Shown here: positions 1-8,019 of the stretch, one piece after another | Position numbering within the stretch: the stretch's first letter is position 1 | Layout: each line of letters begins with the position of its first letter | From: Verrucomicrobiota bacterium | Lineage (GTDB): Bacteria > Chlamydiota > Chlamydiia > Chlamydiales > Rhabdochlamydiaceae | Reading direction: 5' to 3' | Length of the DNA stretch: 64,000 bases | Assembly (NCBI GenBank): GCA_018240065.1 | Contig: JAFEGH010000006.1 | Span: 362,410 to 426,409 of the forward strand | The notes under the pieces: model-generated | What the model was told of the DNA's origin: nothing | Database searches by the model: none | Seen by the model: the letters and a program-made list of their open reading frames with translations, nothing else | Position numbers and translations under genes: made by a program

Positions 1-1110
1 CCGGAAGATCTCACAGCCGTCTACGACAAGGTGAAAACCCCTTATGCCCACATTTTTAAACTGGCCGTTATGGCCAAAACGAGCAATGATTCACTCAAAA
101 TGCTGGCCTTCGTCGAATCCCGCTCCAAATCGGAAAAGATCATCGGGATATGTATGGGCGAAGAGGGGAAGCCCTCGCGCATTTTAGCCCCTGTCGTCGG
201 AAACCACTTGACTTATGCGACCATCGCTTCTACAGCCTCGACAGCTCCTGGACAGCTGACTGCTAAAGATCTTCAGGATATTTACCGTTTTAGCAAACTG
301 GATCGTCAAACTTCCATTTTTTCACTCGTCGGCACTCCTGTAGATAAAAGTCTTGGCCACCTGATCCATAATGCGGTTTTTGAACAGCTCAGCCTCAATG
401 CTGTCTATATCAAGACTGATGTCAAAAAAGAAGACCTCACAGCTTTTTTTGAACTTACCCGCGGACTTCCTTTCAAAGGATTTTCCGTGACGATGCCCTA
501 CAAAGAGGACGTCATGCCTCTTTTGGCGCAGAGCTCCATCCAGGCCCAAGTGATCGGCGTTTGCAACACGATCCAGGTTAAAGATCGCAAGATGATCGGA
601 TATAACACCGATGGGATAGGCGCTTTGAATGCCTTGGAGCGCAGAGAGATCGTCTACGGAAAGCATGTCGTTTTTATTGGCGCCGGCGGCGCTGCGAGAG
701 CGATGATCTTTGAAGCGATACAGCGCGGAGCGTACGTCTCCATCATTAACAGAACGGCCGAAAAAGCGACAGAAATCGCCAAAGCCTTTGGCGGACAAGG
801 AGGCGGCTGGGAGCTTCTGCCTAAAGTTTGCGCAATGGGCTACGATTTTATTGTCAATTGCATCCCAGAAAGCGACCTCATTGAAGAAAAGTGGATTTTA
901 CCCGAAAAAATCGCAATGGACATTGTTTACGTTCCTAAAAATACTCCGTTTTTGGTAAAAGCATCACGAAAAAAATGCCGGATCGTTTTTGGCTATGAAA
1001 TGTTTATCGGCCAGGCATTAGAGCAACAGCGCATTTGGTTCCCTTCCGGGATCGACTTCGATAAAGCCTACCAGATCATCGAAGAAAAAGTAATGAGCGC
1101 GTTAGCTTAA
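1..1110 (+). CDS. aroDE: Bifunctional 3-dehydroquinate dehydratase / shikimate dehydrogenase, 5'-truncated by window edge
   Basis: The frame is open from the first base, so the gene begins upstream; the GTG at 31 is internal. The N-terminal part is the end of a type I dehydroquinase: FKLAVMAKTSND carries the Schiff-base lysine (codon at 58-60) and APGQL-type residues close the barrel. Then comes a complete shikimate dehydrogenase: a shikimate-binding region with KSLGHLIHN, the catalytic lysine in MPYKEDV (codon 502-504), GYNTDG with its aspartate, and the Rossmann loop GAGGAARAM followed by NRT for NADPH. The enzyme catalyses steps 3 and 4 of the shikimate pathway in the cytoplasm. The AroD-AroE fusion is the usual chlamydial arrangement. 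The next gene starts 18 bases after the stop. Confidence 0.95.
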   Translation, partial: PEDLTAVYDKVKTPYAHIFKLAVMAKTSNDSLKMLAFVESRSKSEKIIGICMGEEGKPSRILAPVVGNHLTYATIASTASTAPGQLTAKDLQDIYRFSKLDRQTSIFSLVGTPVDKSLGHLIHNAVFEQLSLNAVYIKTDVKKEDLTAFFELTRGLPFKGFSVTMPYKEDVMPLLAQSSIQAQVIGVCNTIQVKDRKMIGYNTDGIGALNALERREIVYGKHVVFIGAGGAARAMIFEAIQRGAYVSIINRTAEKATEIAKAFGGQGGGWELLPKVCAMGYDFIVNCIPESDLIEEKWILPEKIAMDIVYVPKNTPFLVKASRKKCRIVFGYEMFIGQALEQQRIWFPSGIDFDKAYQIIEEKVMSALA

Positions 1111-1127
1111 TATCTCAAAGGGATTTT

Positions 1128-1943
1128 ATGAGACAAAGGTCTTTAATCTGTTTATGTTCCATTGTCGCTTTATTCTTTTTTTCAACGGGCGATGCTCTCG
1201 TTACCGAAACGAATGATTTCGCCCATGCATTCACCTATCTCGAAGAAGACACTCTCTATGTCTTCGATCTGGACAATACAATTATTGAAACTGCCCAGCA
1301 TTTAGGTTCCGATCAATGGGTCACCTATAAACTCGACCACCTGACTAAACAAGGGTTGAGCCTGGACGACGCTCTCAACCACGTCATCCCATGCTGGCTG
1401 GAAGTGCAGAACCGCACGGAAATGAAGCTCGTCGATCCAGCGATTCCCGACCTTCTCTATAAAATGCAGAAAAAACATGTCACGATGATTGGGCTCACCA
1501 AACGCCCGCCCCAGCTGGCCAATCGCACCCTCGAACAACTGAAGCCCTTAAACGTCGATTTCAGCAAAACGGCTCATATGCAAGAAGAAGTTGTCTTTGA
1601 AGATCTTAAGGGGACCGCCTTCAAGCAGGGGATTATCTTTGTGGCCCAGGGGATTGATAAAGGGCCATCGCTTCTTGCTTATCTGAAAAAGCTAAAAAAA
1701 ATGCCCAAGAGGATCGTCGTCATCGACGACAAAATGAGCCATGTCAAAAACATCGCCAGCGCTGTCGAGCCTTTAGGAATCAATTTTGTCGGGATTCGTT
1801 ATGGAAAGGCGGATGAAAAGGTGAATGCGTTCAATCCGAAAATTGCAGAACTGCAGATGGAGCATTTCAAAGGAATCTTATCCGATGAGCAAGCGCTCCA
1901 TCTGCTGAAAATGGAAGGTCACTCGGCTGCTACCGGCGAGTGA
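1128..1943 (+). CDS. Secreted HAD-like protein, DUF2608 family
   Basis: 271 residues with a signal peptide (basic MRQR, then a hydrophobic run to about residue 23). The mature part has a HAD-type nucleophile motif YVFDLDNTI (D47, D49), a motif II-like LTKRPP and an acidic motif VVIDDK near residue 200. This matches the DUF2608 family found in Chlamydiae and Legionella. The family fold is phosphatase-like, but its substrate is not known to me. It lies 18 bases downstream of aroDE and may be cotranscribed, though the two have no obvious shared pathway. Its last 25 bases overlap the 3' end of the convergent gene at 1919-2209. Confidence 0.8.
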   Translation: MRQRSLICLCSIVALFFFSTGDALVTETNDFAHAFTYLEEDTLYVFDLDNTIIETAQHLGSDQWVTYKLDHLTKQGLSLDDALNHVIPCWLEVQNRTEMKLVDPAIPDLLYKMQKKHVTMIGLTKRPPQLANRTLEQLKPLNVDFSKTAHMQEEVVFEDLKGTAFKQGIIFVAQGIDKGPSLLAYLKKLKKMPKRIVVIDDKMSHVKNIASAVEPLGINFVGIRYGKADEKVNAFNPKIAELQMEHFKGILSDEQALHLLKMEGHSAATGE

Positions 1944-2209
1944 AAATGCAGTTCAAACTCTGCTGGACCGATCTTTCCTGTGTGCAGGTAGCTAATATCG
2001 ACAAGAAGCTCGGTTTTCCTTGTGATTAGCAGGTAACCGTTCTCAGAACGGATAATCTGATCGATTGGGTCAGCTCCTCCCAGTAAACGGTAGGTCTCGG
2101 GCGATTGCAGAATCGCCTGAATTTCACGGTTGCTTTGCGCAAGAGGGGGCAAGGCGGCAAAGACGCTGCTGGATGCCAGTATTAATACTGCTAAAATCGT
2201 CTTTTTCAT
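1919..2209 (-). CDS. Small exported hypothetical protein
   Basis: I set the start at the ATG at 2209 rather than the longer frame. It is preceded by AAGGAAA in the right position and begins a textbook signal peptide (MKKTILAVLILASSSVFA, cleavage expected after VFA). The mature product of about 78 residues is acidic and soluble, with a motif DPIDQIIRSENGYLL; I recognise no family. The 3' end overlaps the end of the converging DUF2608-like gene by 25 bases. The upstream neighbour on the same strand (2241-2660) ends 31 bases before this start, so the two probably form one transcript. Confidence 0.6.
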   Translation of the reverse strand: MKKTILAVLILASSSVFAALPPLAQSNREIQAILQSPETYRLLGGADPIDQIIRSENGYLLITRKTELLVDISYLHTGKIGPAEFELHFHSPVAAE

Positions 2210-2240
2210 TTTTATTTTCCTTTTGAGAATATTCCCAGGT

Positions 2241-2660
2241 TCATTGTTTGTCGCCAGACGGAAAGGATTTCCACTGCTCATTGAATTTTTGAACAGCTTG
2301 GTGTTCTTCCCTTTTCTGAACGGCAGCATCCATTAATTCTTTCATTTTTCGACCATAATCTATCGTTTCCTGGGAAAGGGGTTTGCCCGTGCGTTCAGAA
2401 AGGACGACTTGTTTATCAGCGGAAGCCCGTGTCTGTCCTTTTCTTAATGCCCTCTCAGCAAGCTGTTCGGCAGTCAAGGGAGCAGGAATGGCAAAACCGT
2501 CCTTATCTCGACGTAGAACAGAAGTAGATTCAATTGTGGGAGAGACCCTCCTAAAAGCAGAGGCTGTAGAGACCCGCAGTTGGTCTCGAGGGGGAGAAGT
2601 CGGCGCCTCTGTTCTATGGGAATAGAGAGAGCCTTCGGATGTCGTCTGACGAACGCTCAT
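2241..2660 (-). CDS. Hypothetical protein, Ser/Thr/Arg-rich N-terminus
   Basis: 139 residues, starting at an ATG with a good AGGAG Shine-Dalgarno 7 bases upstream. The first about 50 residues are rich in S, T, P and R and look disordered. The rest (about 60-139) is predicted helical and highly charged, with LTAEQLAERALRKG and YGRKMKELMDAAVQK. No signal peptide or membrane segment is seen. I do not recognise the family. A disordered polar N-terminus is common in type III secretion substrates, but that is only suggestive here. It is preceded by a clear sigma70-like promoter (2697-2725). Confidence 0.6.
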   Translation of the reverse strand: MSVRQTTSEGSLYSHRTEAPTSPPRDQLRVSTASAFRRVSPTIESTSVLRRDKDGFAIPAPLTAEQLAERALRKGQTRASADKQVVLSERTGKPLSQETIDYGRKMKELMDAAVQKREEHQAVQKFNEQWKSFPSGDKQ

Positions 2661-2696
2661 TATTAACTCCTGTTGATTTCAAAAAAAAGCAACTAC

Positions 2697-2725
2697 AGTA
2701 TAAGAAACAGGGTCTAATTTCGCAA
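2697..2725 (-). promoter_or_regulatory. Sigma70-like promoter for the 2660 gene
   Basis: Read on the minus strand: TTGCGA (2725-2720), a 17-base spacer, then TATACT (2702-2697). Both hexamers match the consensus well. The predicted start lies about 30 bases upstream of the ATG at 2660. Confidence 0.6.
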
Positions 2726-2962
2726 TTGCGATGATTTTATTTTAATTCTATCAGAGCTCGATTGAATGGGTGCTTTTAGATGGTGATCCTTAGAAACTTA
2801 TGTCTATATCACGGCTCAAGATTTTATGTAAACATTTAAAGAATAAAGTCTTGAGGCTTCATTGATGCAAATTTCCGTTGGATTTAGATTGATTGTTAAG
2901 AATTTATTCATTTTTTAATGAAATCTAGTCGATTGCTTGTTTATATTAAATAGTTTATTTGC

Positions 2963-2980
2963 TATAATTGCGCCTATAAT
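2963..2980 (+). promoter_or_regulatory. Tandem TATAAT -10 elements upstream of the F-box gene
   Basis: Two perfect TATAAT hexamers (2963-2968 and 2975-2980) lie 23-40 bases before the start at 3003, in a very AT-rich stretch. No good -35 element is seen for either. The rest of the 2726-2962 gap is AT-rich and shows no gene or stable hairpin. Confidence 0.4.
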
Positions 2981-3002
2981 ATAAAAAATAAGGAGTTAGT
3001 TC

Positions 3003-3986
3003 ATGGCATCAGCATTAACTAGTACAACAACAAGTTCTGTTCCTTTGAATCTTATTAATGAAACGCTTCATGATTACGCATTGTCTTATGTGTTTGAATA
3101 TTTATTTACTTCAAAGGATTTTCAGGTCAAGCAAGTTTGCCAAAGATGGAACGCGGTCGTTGAGCAGTTACTCAATTCAAAGACCCTCGGTCTTCAGAAA
3201 GCAATTGGCCAAAAAATTGATTCCGGCAAAATCCTCCTGTCACCGTCGACAATGGCCCAAGCAGTTGGAACACAATATGGGATCAATGCTTTTAAGGCAT
3301 TCAATCGCTGCGTTTTGTCAGCATTCGGGTTGCCTTTAACTAAAGAGAAGGCCGTATTGGCGCTCCCAGAAATTAAGGCGCTGGAAAATAATTATGCCGA
3401 TTCTCTAGGAATTTTATTCGAAACGATCAGCAGAGAGCTGGATTTTGGAACAGATTCCATTCCTGCCACTGCCGAGGAAATCAGCCTATGGATGCGAGAT
3501 CCGAAAAATGCGCAGCAATTGTCGGCTATCGAATCCTTGACGATCACGGATAGGAACATGACGGTTCTTCCTCCTGAGATCGCGTGTCTTAGCAATCTTA
3601 AGATGCTGAACCTGTCCAATACTTCGATCCAATCTCTGTGTCCTCAATTCACAAGCCTTTCGTCCCTGGAAATCCTGGATGTCAGCTTTGCGCCTCTTAA
3701 AGAGTTGCCTGAGAACTTTGATCTTCTGATCAAGCTCCGCATTCTTAATATTCTAGGAACGCAATTGAAGTCCGTTCCGGAGTCCGTTCATCAGTTAAGA
3801 TCCAATGGAAAACTAAAAACGGTAATTTCCAAATTTGAGGAGGTTTCCTCAGAAAGAGGAGCCCTTTCACGGATAAGGGTCGATAATTTGAATTTCGCGG
3901 ACTCGACAAGAGCTAACAGACATTCAGTAATGGCGCAACAAAGCAAGAAATCCACAAGCATGGGTCCCATTGTTCAACACGACTGA
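3003..3986 (+). CDS. F-box and leucine-rich-repeat protein, probable secreted effector
   Basis: 327 residues with an AAGGAG Shine-Dalgarno. Residues about 15-60 resemble a eukaryotic F-box: a leucine-rich helix followed by VKQVCQRWNAVVEQL, which matches the L..VCkrW core. Residues about 175-268 hold four leucine-rich repeats of the ribosome-inhibitor/bacterial type, such as NLKMLNLSNTSIQSL and SLEILDVSFAPLKELP. The last 60 residues are polar. F-box proteins plug substrates into host SCF ubiquitin ligases, with LRRs as the usual substrate-binding part, so this is probably an effector acting in the host. No signal peptide is present, consistent with type III secretion (inference). The gene stands alone, with its own promoter region and terminator. 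Confidence 0.75.
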   Translation: MASALTSTTTSSVPLNLINETLHDYALSYVFEYLFTSKDFQVKQVCQRWNAVVEQLLNSKTLGLQKAIGQKIDSGKILLSPSTMAQAVGTQYGINAFKAFNRCVLSAFGLPLTKEKAVLALPEIKALENNYADSLGILFETISRELDFGTDSIPATAEEISLWMRDPKNAQQLSAIESLTITDRNMTVLPPEIACLSNLKMLNLSNTSIQSLCPQFTSLSSLEILDVSFAPLKELPENFDLLIKLRILNILGTQLKSVPESVHQLRSNGKLKTVISKFEEVSSERGALSRIRVDNLNFADSTRANRHSVMAQQSKKSTSMGPIVQHD

Positions 3987-4007
3987 TCAGATTTAAGTCG
4001 CGAATTC

Positions 4008-4036
4008 ATACCCAAACAAATTCAAAGCTTGGGTAT
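4008..4036. repeat. Palindromic repeat unit, ATACCCAA...TTGGGTAT
   Basis: Perfect 8-base inverted arms (4008-4015 and 4029-4036) surround ACAAATTCAAAGC. The unit is about 90% identical to one arm of the element at 44351-44376 on the opposite strand, so it is a dispersed repeat. Confidence 0.6.
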
Positions 4037-4047
4037 AAGTTAAAGGG

Positions 4048-4079
4048 ACCTCTTCAGCTGAGTTGAAGAGGTTCTTTTT
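4048..4079 (+). terminator. Rho-independent terminator of the F-box gene
   Basis: ACCTCTTCA (4048-4056) pairs with TGAAGAGGT (4064-4072) around a 7-base loop, followed by TCTTTTT. It sits between two convergent genes. Confidence 0.8.
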
Positions 4080-4083
4080 GTCT

Positions 4084-5379
4084 TTACTCGTTCACGATTT
4101 CTTTTGCCAAAACCCCTTTTTCACCTTCTGATTTAGCTACCAGGATCGCACAGCAGCTGTCGCTGAATACGTTGACCGTGGTGCGGCACATATCGAGTAC
4201 TCTATCTACTGCGATGAAGAGGCCGATCCCCTCGATGGGCAGGCCAATTGCCTTGAGAATGGCGATGATTGCCACAAGGGACGCAGAGGGGACGCCTGCT
4301 ACCCCGATCGAGGTGATCAGCGCCAGCAGCACAACGATAAACTGGGTCGTCAAAGTGAGCTCTATCCCATAGGCCTGCGCAACGAACAAAGCGGCGACGC
4401 ACTCATAGAGAGCAGAGCCTGACATGTTGATCGATGTTCCAAGCGGGATGACAAGGCTGCAGATCCGGTTGGAGACGCCGGCCCTTTTTTCGACGCAATC
4501 AATGGTAATTGGCAGGGTAGCTGAAGAGGAGCTCGTCGAGAAGGCAGTGATCAAGGCAGGCCCCATCGCTTTGAAATGGCGGCCTGGGCGCACTTTTGCA
4601 ATGATTTTGAGCAGAAGGGGAAGGACGACGAACATAAAGACGGCAAGCCCCATCAGGACGGCAAGCGTGAACAGTCCCAGAGAGTGGAGCGATCTGAATC
4701 CCGCTTCCGCAAAGACTTTTGCAACCAGGAAGAAGACCCCGAGCGGCAGGAACTTCATAATGATATGGGTGAACTGGATCATCGCCTGGAAGATACCTTG
4801 CCAGAATCCCAACAGGATCGTGGATGTGTGGGACTCGATTTTAGAAATGCAATATCCAAAGATCAGGCTGAAGAAAATCAGGCCCAGCATCTGGCCTCTA
4901 CCGAAGGTGTCGATAATGTTCGAGGGGACGATTTGAAGCAGGATATCGGTAAATCGCGTTGCCTCTTGTGTAGCGAGGTGCTTTTGAACGGCCTGGAGGT
5001 CGACGGATGCTGAAATCGACTCGGGATTGATCATCGAGCCTGGATTCAAAAGGTTCACAAAAATCAGTCCAGTGAGGATCGCAAGCAGGCTGGTGCCCAG
5101 ATAAAACCCGAAGGTCTTGCCTCCCAGGCGTCCGAAAGCGCTTTCATTGCCGATGCGCGCAATGCCCGTGATGATTGAGGAAGAGACAAGGGGAACGACG
5201 ACAAGCGTCAGGGCATTAATAAAGATCTTTCCACAGAGACTGTACACAGGATAGGTAAAATCAAAAAGATCGATGCCGAAGAGAGTAGAGCCTTGCTGGG
5301 TATAGGACCCGACGATCATCCCTATAATAATTGCGATAAAAACCTTCCAAGGACTCTGTTTCTTCTTATGTGTCGACAT
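4084..5379 (-). CDS. Dicarboxylate/amino acid:cation symporter (DAACS family)
   Basis: 431 residues, close to the size of bacterial GltP/GltT transporters, with about eight membrane segments. Family marks are the serine-rich re-entrant loop STSSSSATLPIT, an NMSGS segment in TM7, GVPSAS in the second hairpin and the TM8 motif DMCRTTVNVFSD with the substrate-contacting Asp and Arg. It should import glutamate/aspartate or a related anion with Na+ or H+. In most relatives the TM7 motif is NMDGT, whose Asp helps to bind sodium. Here it is Ser, so cation coupling or substrate may differ. The start is supported by GGAG 8 bases before the ATG. Confidence 0.9.
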   Translation of the reverse strand: MSTHKKKQSPWKVFIAIIIGMIVGSYTQQGSTLFGIDLFDFTYPVYSLCGKIFINALTLVVVPLVSSSIITGIARIGNESAFGRLGGKTFGFYLGTSLLAILTGLIFVNLLNPGSMINPESISASVDLQAVQKHLATQEATRFTDILLQIVPSNIIDTFGRGQMLGLIFFSLIFGYCISKIESHTSTILLGFWQGIFQAMIQFTHIIMKFLPLGVFFLVAKVFAEAGFRSLHSLGLFTLAVLMGLAVFMFVVLPLLLKIIAKVRPGRHFKAMGPALITAFSTSSSSATLPITIDCVEKRAGVSNRICSLVIPLGTSINMSGSALYECVAALFVAQAYGIELTLTTQFIVVLLALITSIGVAGVPSASLVAIIAILKAIGLPIEGIGLFIAVDRVLDMCRTTVNVFSDSCCAILVAKSEGEKGVLAKEIVNE

Positions 5380-5481
5380 CTTCTGATCTCCAAATAATTA
5401 ACTTGCCAAGTCTAGCTGATTTTTTGTTTTTATGCTATTATTGAATCTCGCCGCTTATGTCGCAGTCGAACATTAAGTATT

Positions 5482-5601
5482 AAAGTTGTTTGGGTGCGTC
5501 CTTCTTACGCAGTGGCCCCAGCTCTTAAGGCATAGGATTAGTGTGGTTGGCGAGGGCCAAACCCTCTTTGAAATACCCGGCAGTAAATGACGGGTTTTTT
5601 T
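5482..5601 (+). ncRNA. Possible structured RNA ending in a terminator
   Basis: This 250-base gap between two minus-strand genes carries several plus-strand hairpins: TGCGT/ACGCA (5495-5499/5507-5511), TGGCCC/GGGCCA (5513-5518/5554-5559), the mutually exclusive GAGGG/CCCTC (5552-5556/5562-5566), and a final ACCCG/CGGGT hairpin with a T7 run. No plus-strand gene precedes it, so the terminator lacks an obvious customer. Alternative pairings would suit a regulatory RNA. I do not recognise an Rfam family: it lacks the SRP tetraloop region and any tRNA-like or tmRNA ends. The 5' end is arbitrary. Confidence 0.3.
5575..5601 (+). terminator. Rho-independent terminator, orphan
   Basis: ACCCG (5575-5579) pairs with CGGGT (5591-5595) over an 11-base loop, followed by seven or more T. 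It points away from the gltP-like gene, and no plus-strand CDS lies upstream. Confidence 0.55.
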
Positions 5602-5630
5602 GTTAGAGGACGGTTGCTTTAGAAACTTTT

Positions 5631-6650
5631 TTAAAAGTTTCTGCTTTCAAGATGATCCGTTCGGATGATTTTTGCCATCTCTTCCTGAAAGCCGGTCAAT
5701 CCCAAGCCTCCGCCGGAGTGGATGAAGAGGATATTCCCTTTCAACTGCTGCTCTGCGATCATATTTTTTCCTTCATAGAAGAGCTTGGCGGTAAAGACAG
5801 GGTCTGTCAAGAATCCCTCTCTGCGTGCAATTTCTCTGATCGTCCTGAAAACGGTCGCATTGACGCTTCCGAAAGCAGGAGCTGTAGTCGGAATATAGAG
5901 CCTGAAGCGGGCAGGGGAGGGGAGTGTCTCTCCTATCAGCTTTTCAAAATCCTTTTTTCTTTCCGCAAGAGTATGGCGAAACTCTTCCTCGCTTCCTGCC
6001 GTCAGGAGAATGTGGAGAAAGGTCGGCCTTTCAAGGTACTCGAATGCCAGTGCCAGGGCGCAGGAGGTCAACCCTGTCCCCGAATCGATCAGAAGATGAT
6101 CGAACCTGAGGCCACTCTCATCTTCATTCCTGAGAATGTCGAGGCCCAGGGACATTGCGCCAGGGAGCGCTTCGGCGCAGTTGGCGCCTTTGGGAACAAC
6201 TAACGTCTTTATATTTGCCTTGGCCCTCTCTTGTGCAAATTCAAGCGCGATCTGATCGATCTCATTCCACTTTTTGCGGGAGATCCAATGGATGTTGTGG
6301 GGTTCGGCAACAAGGGAAGAATAGAGGAGGTTGCCTTGCATTTTGCAATGGGGGTCGCCGAGCAGCATCAGGATGGGCTCGACGCCGTTTTCTCTAAGCA
6401 GCTGGGAAAGGGAGAGGACGTGATTGGAATAGGCGCTGCCGACAATGACAGCCTCGTCGGGCTCATGCTTTAGTAGCGAGGGAAGGAAGGAGAGGTATTT
6501 TCTGACTTTCGTGCCGCTGATGCCAAAACCTAGTTCATCCTCTCTTTTAACGAAGCATTTTCCGCTTGGCACGGGAAATGAGCGCAGCGGATGGATGCGG
6601 GAATGCAATCCCGCCTTGGGGATGATTTGAGAAAGAAGCGTTTTTTTCAT
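5631..6650 (-). CDS. PLP-dependent D-cysteine desulfhydrase / ACC deaminase-like enzyme
   Basis: 339 residues, the usual length of the DcyD/ACC-deaminase branch of fold-type II PLP enzymes. FVKREDELGFGISGTKVRKY holds the PLP lysine (K48). GSAYSNHVLSLSQL is the Ser/Asn substrate-and-phosphate region. A glycine loop DSGTGLTSCALA binds phosphate, and a C-terminal HSGGGLGLTG replaces the usual HTGG-PGLF. It likely releases ammonia plus sulfide or a keto acid from a small D-amino acid. The typical GGN before the lysine is SGT here, so the exact substrate is unsure. The next gene (C58-like protease) ends 10 bases beyond its 5' end on the same strand, so the two may be cotranscribed. Confidence 0.8.
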   Translation of the reverse strand: MKKTLLSQIIPKAGLHSRIHPLRSFPVPSGKCFVKREDELGFGISGTKVRKYLSFLPSLLKHEPDEAVIVGSAYSNHVLSLSQLLRENGVEPILMLLGDPHCKMQGNLLYSSLVAEPHNIHWISRKKWNEIDQIALEFAQERAKANIKTLVVPKGANCAEALPGAMSLGLDILRNEDESGLRFDHLLIDSGTGLTSCALALAFEYLERPTFLHILLTAGSEEEFRHTLAERKKDFEKLIGETLPSPARFRLYIPTTAPAFGSVNATVFRTIREIARREGFLTDPVFTAKLFYEGKNMIAEQQLKGNILFIHSGGGLGLTGFQEEMAKIIRTDHLESRNF

Positions 6651-6659
6651 GAATGACGA

Positions 6660-7559
6660 TTAACGAGGGGAGTAGCGGTCGAGTAGGATTTCCTTCGTAT
6701 GATCGTGCGTTTCAAAATACCTTTCCATCGCTTTTTTGAATAGATCGGGAGAGGTCACTTTCACAACGCCCTTGTTCGGATCAAAGAGATACTGTCTGTC
6801 CAGATCGAGCTTGATATAGACGAGTTGATGGGTAGTTGTGTAGAGTCCATAGACGCCGGGAGGACGGACCTGGATTTCCTTGATAATCCTTTCTTCCGTC
6901 TTGCCTGTCGTCGAGATCTTGGCCAAATCAGTCTGAACGTTCAACCCCAAAAGATCCAGCATGGGAGGGAAATCCAGGGAATGCAGAAAGGCCGCCTGGC
7001 GGGAGGCTCCCTGCTCGAACTGTTTTCCGATCGCGGCCATATGATGGTCTGAATCGGTGATTCTTCCCCGGGTCTTGAAATAGAGGTGGATAAACCAATG
7101 GCACATCCCGCGGCAGATGCCGTCCTGATGGAAAAAGCGCAAGGACCCGGCCGTCGGGTGGGTGGCTAGCGTCGTTCTGGCCGGCGGCTGCAGGAAGTAA
7201 TCCGCTGTGTCGATCCTGTGTGTATTGATCGATTCCGATAATAGGTTCTCACGGAAAACTTTTGCTGTCTTAATCGCTGTCGCATTGGCCATCGCGTGCC
7301 GCGACTCGACCCAAACTCTTTTTGACAGATCATACATACAAACGGCATGCAGGATATAGCTCCCGATAGTCAGAAAGAAGTTAGTGGCCAGATAATATAA
7401 TTCATCCGTATCGAGCCATGAGTCATCGTTCCATGTACGTCCCAGTGAGGAGGCCTGCGGGGTGCGGACAATGTCGAGGGCTTCGCTGTCTCCTGATAGG
7501 AAGCGATGGAGGGAAGTCGGATTTAAGAAACTATCAGCTTGAAATGTAGTTGCAGTCAT
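6660..7559 (-). CDS. YopT-like (C58-type) cysteine protease, probable effector
   Basis: I start at ATG 7559; the frame extends to a TTG eight codons upstream. The 299-residue product has a Cys-His-Asp set in the order and spacing of the YopT/AvrPphB clan. Cys149 sits in DGICRGMCHWFIH, His244 in YTTTHQLVYIKL, and Asp260 in YLFDPNKG. The His-to-Asp gap of 16 residues is the one I recall for YopT, and the FDPN-G ending is typical. YopT cleaves prenylated Rho GTPases at the membrane; the host target here is unknown. A conserved GVYGLY strand precedes the His. There is no signal peptide. A TATAAT (7590-7585, minus) lies about 25 bases before the start. Confidence 0.7.
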   Translation of the reverse strand: MTATTFQADSFLNPTSLHRFLSGDSEALDIVRTPQASSLGRTWNDDSWLDTDELYYLATNFFLTIGSYILHAVCMYDLSKRVWVESRHAMANATAIKTAKVFRENLLSESINTHRIDTADYFLQPPARTTLATHPTAGSLRFFHQDGICRGMCHWFIHLYFKTRGRITDSDHHMAAIGKQFEQGASRQAAFLHSLDFPPMLDLLGLNVQTDLAKISTTGKTEERIIKEIQVRPPGVYGLYTTTHQLVYIKLDLDRQYLFDPNKGVVKVTSPDLFKKAMERYFETHDHTKEILLDRYSPR

Positions 7560-7630
7560 ATATATCGTTAAAAAAATTTGCAAAATTATAACGAAACTGA
7601 CATTTAAATGAAATATAGACGGTGATCAAA

Positions 7631-7906
7631 ATGCATGAAGGAAAAGATTTACAAGGGTATTCGTGGGTTCAAGATACCCATTTTGAAAATTATTATTATT
7701 TAAAAGATTTTGAGCATCTCGTCGTCATGAAGGTTGTAAATTTCAGCGAAGCGCTGCCCATCGAACATTGGGAAGCGGTCGTCTTTGAGGATGAACGCTG
7801 CCAGAAAGTGATTGGCCGGCAGGAGTTTCCAACGATGCGGGAAGCGCAGGCCAATCTGGAGCAGTTCATGGAAGTTTTAATTAAAAACAGAAAGGCCGTT
7901 GAGTAG
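7631..7906 (+). CDS. Small hypothetical protein
   Basis: I chose ATG 7631 over the GTG at 7622. GGTGATC, a perfect match to the anti-Shine-Dalgarno, sits 5 bases before the ATG and overlaps the GTG. The 91-residue product is acidic and mixed alpha/beta, with LVVMKVVNFSEALPIEHWEAVVF followed by a helical tail. There is no signal or membrane segment, and I do not recognise the family. It diverges from the YopT-like gene, sharing a short AT-rich intergenic region that probably holds both promoters. Confidence 0.55.
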   Translation: MHEGKDLQGYSWVQDTHFENYYYLKDFEHLVVMKVVNFSEALPIEHWEAVVFEDERCQKVIGRQEFPTMREAQANLEQFMEVLIKNRKAVE

Positions 7907-8019
7907 ATTTTATTTGCTTTCGATTTAATTCTTTCATTTAACATTTAAATAATTTCAAAAGTTTAAACTAAAGCTAATTATCTGTATGCTTGCTCCATTA
8001 TTTAACAATGGAGTTTGCG

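Noticed and set aside
5440..5601. Signal recognition particle RNA, 6S RNA or tmRNA
   Set aside because: The SRP conserved loop, the long closing stem of 6S RNA and the tRNA-like ends of tmRNA are all missing.
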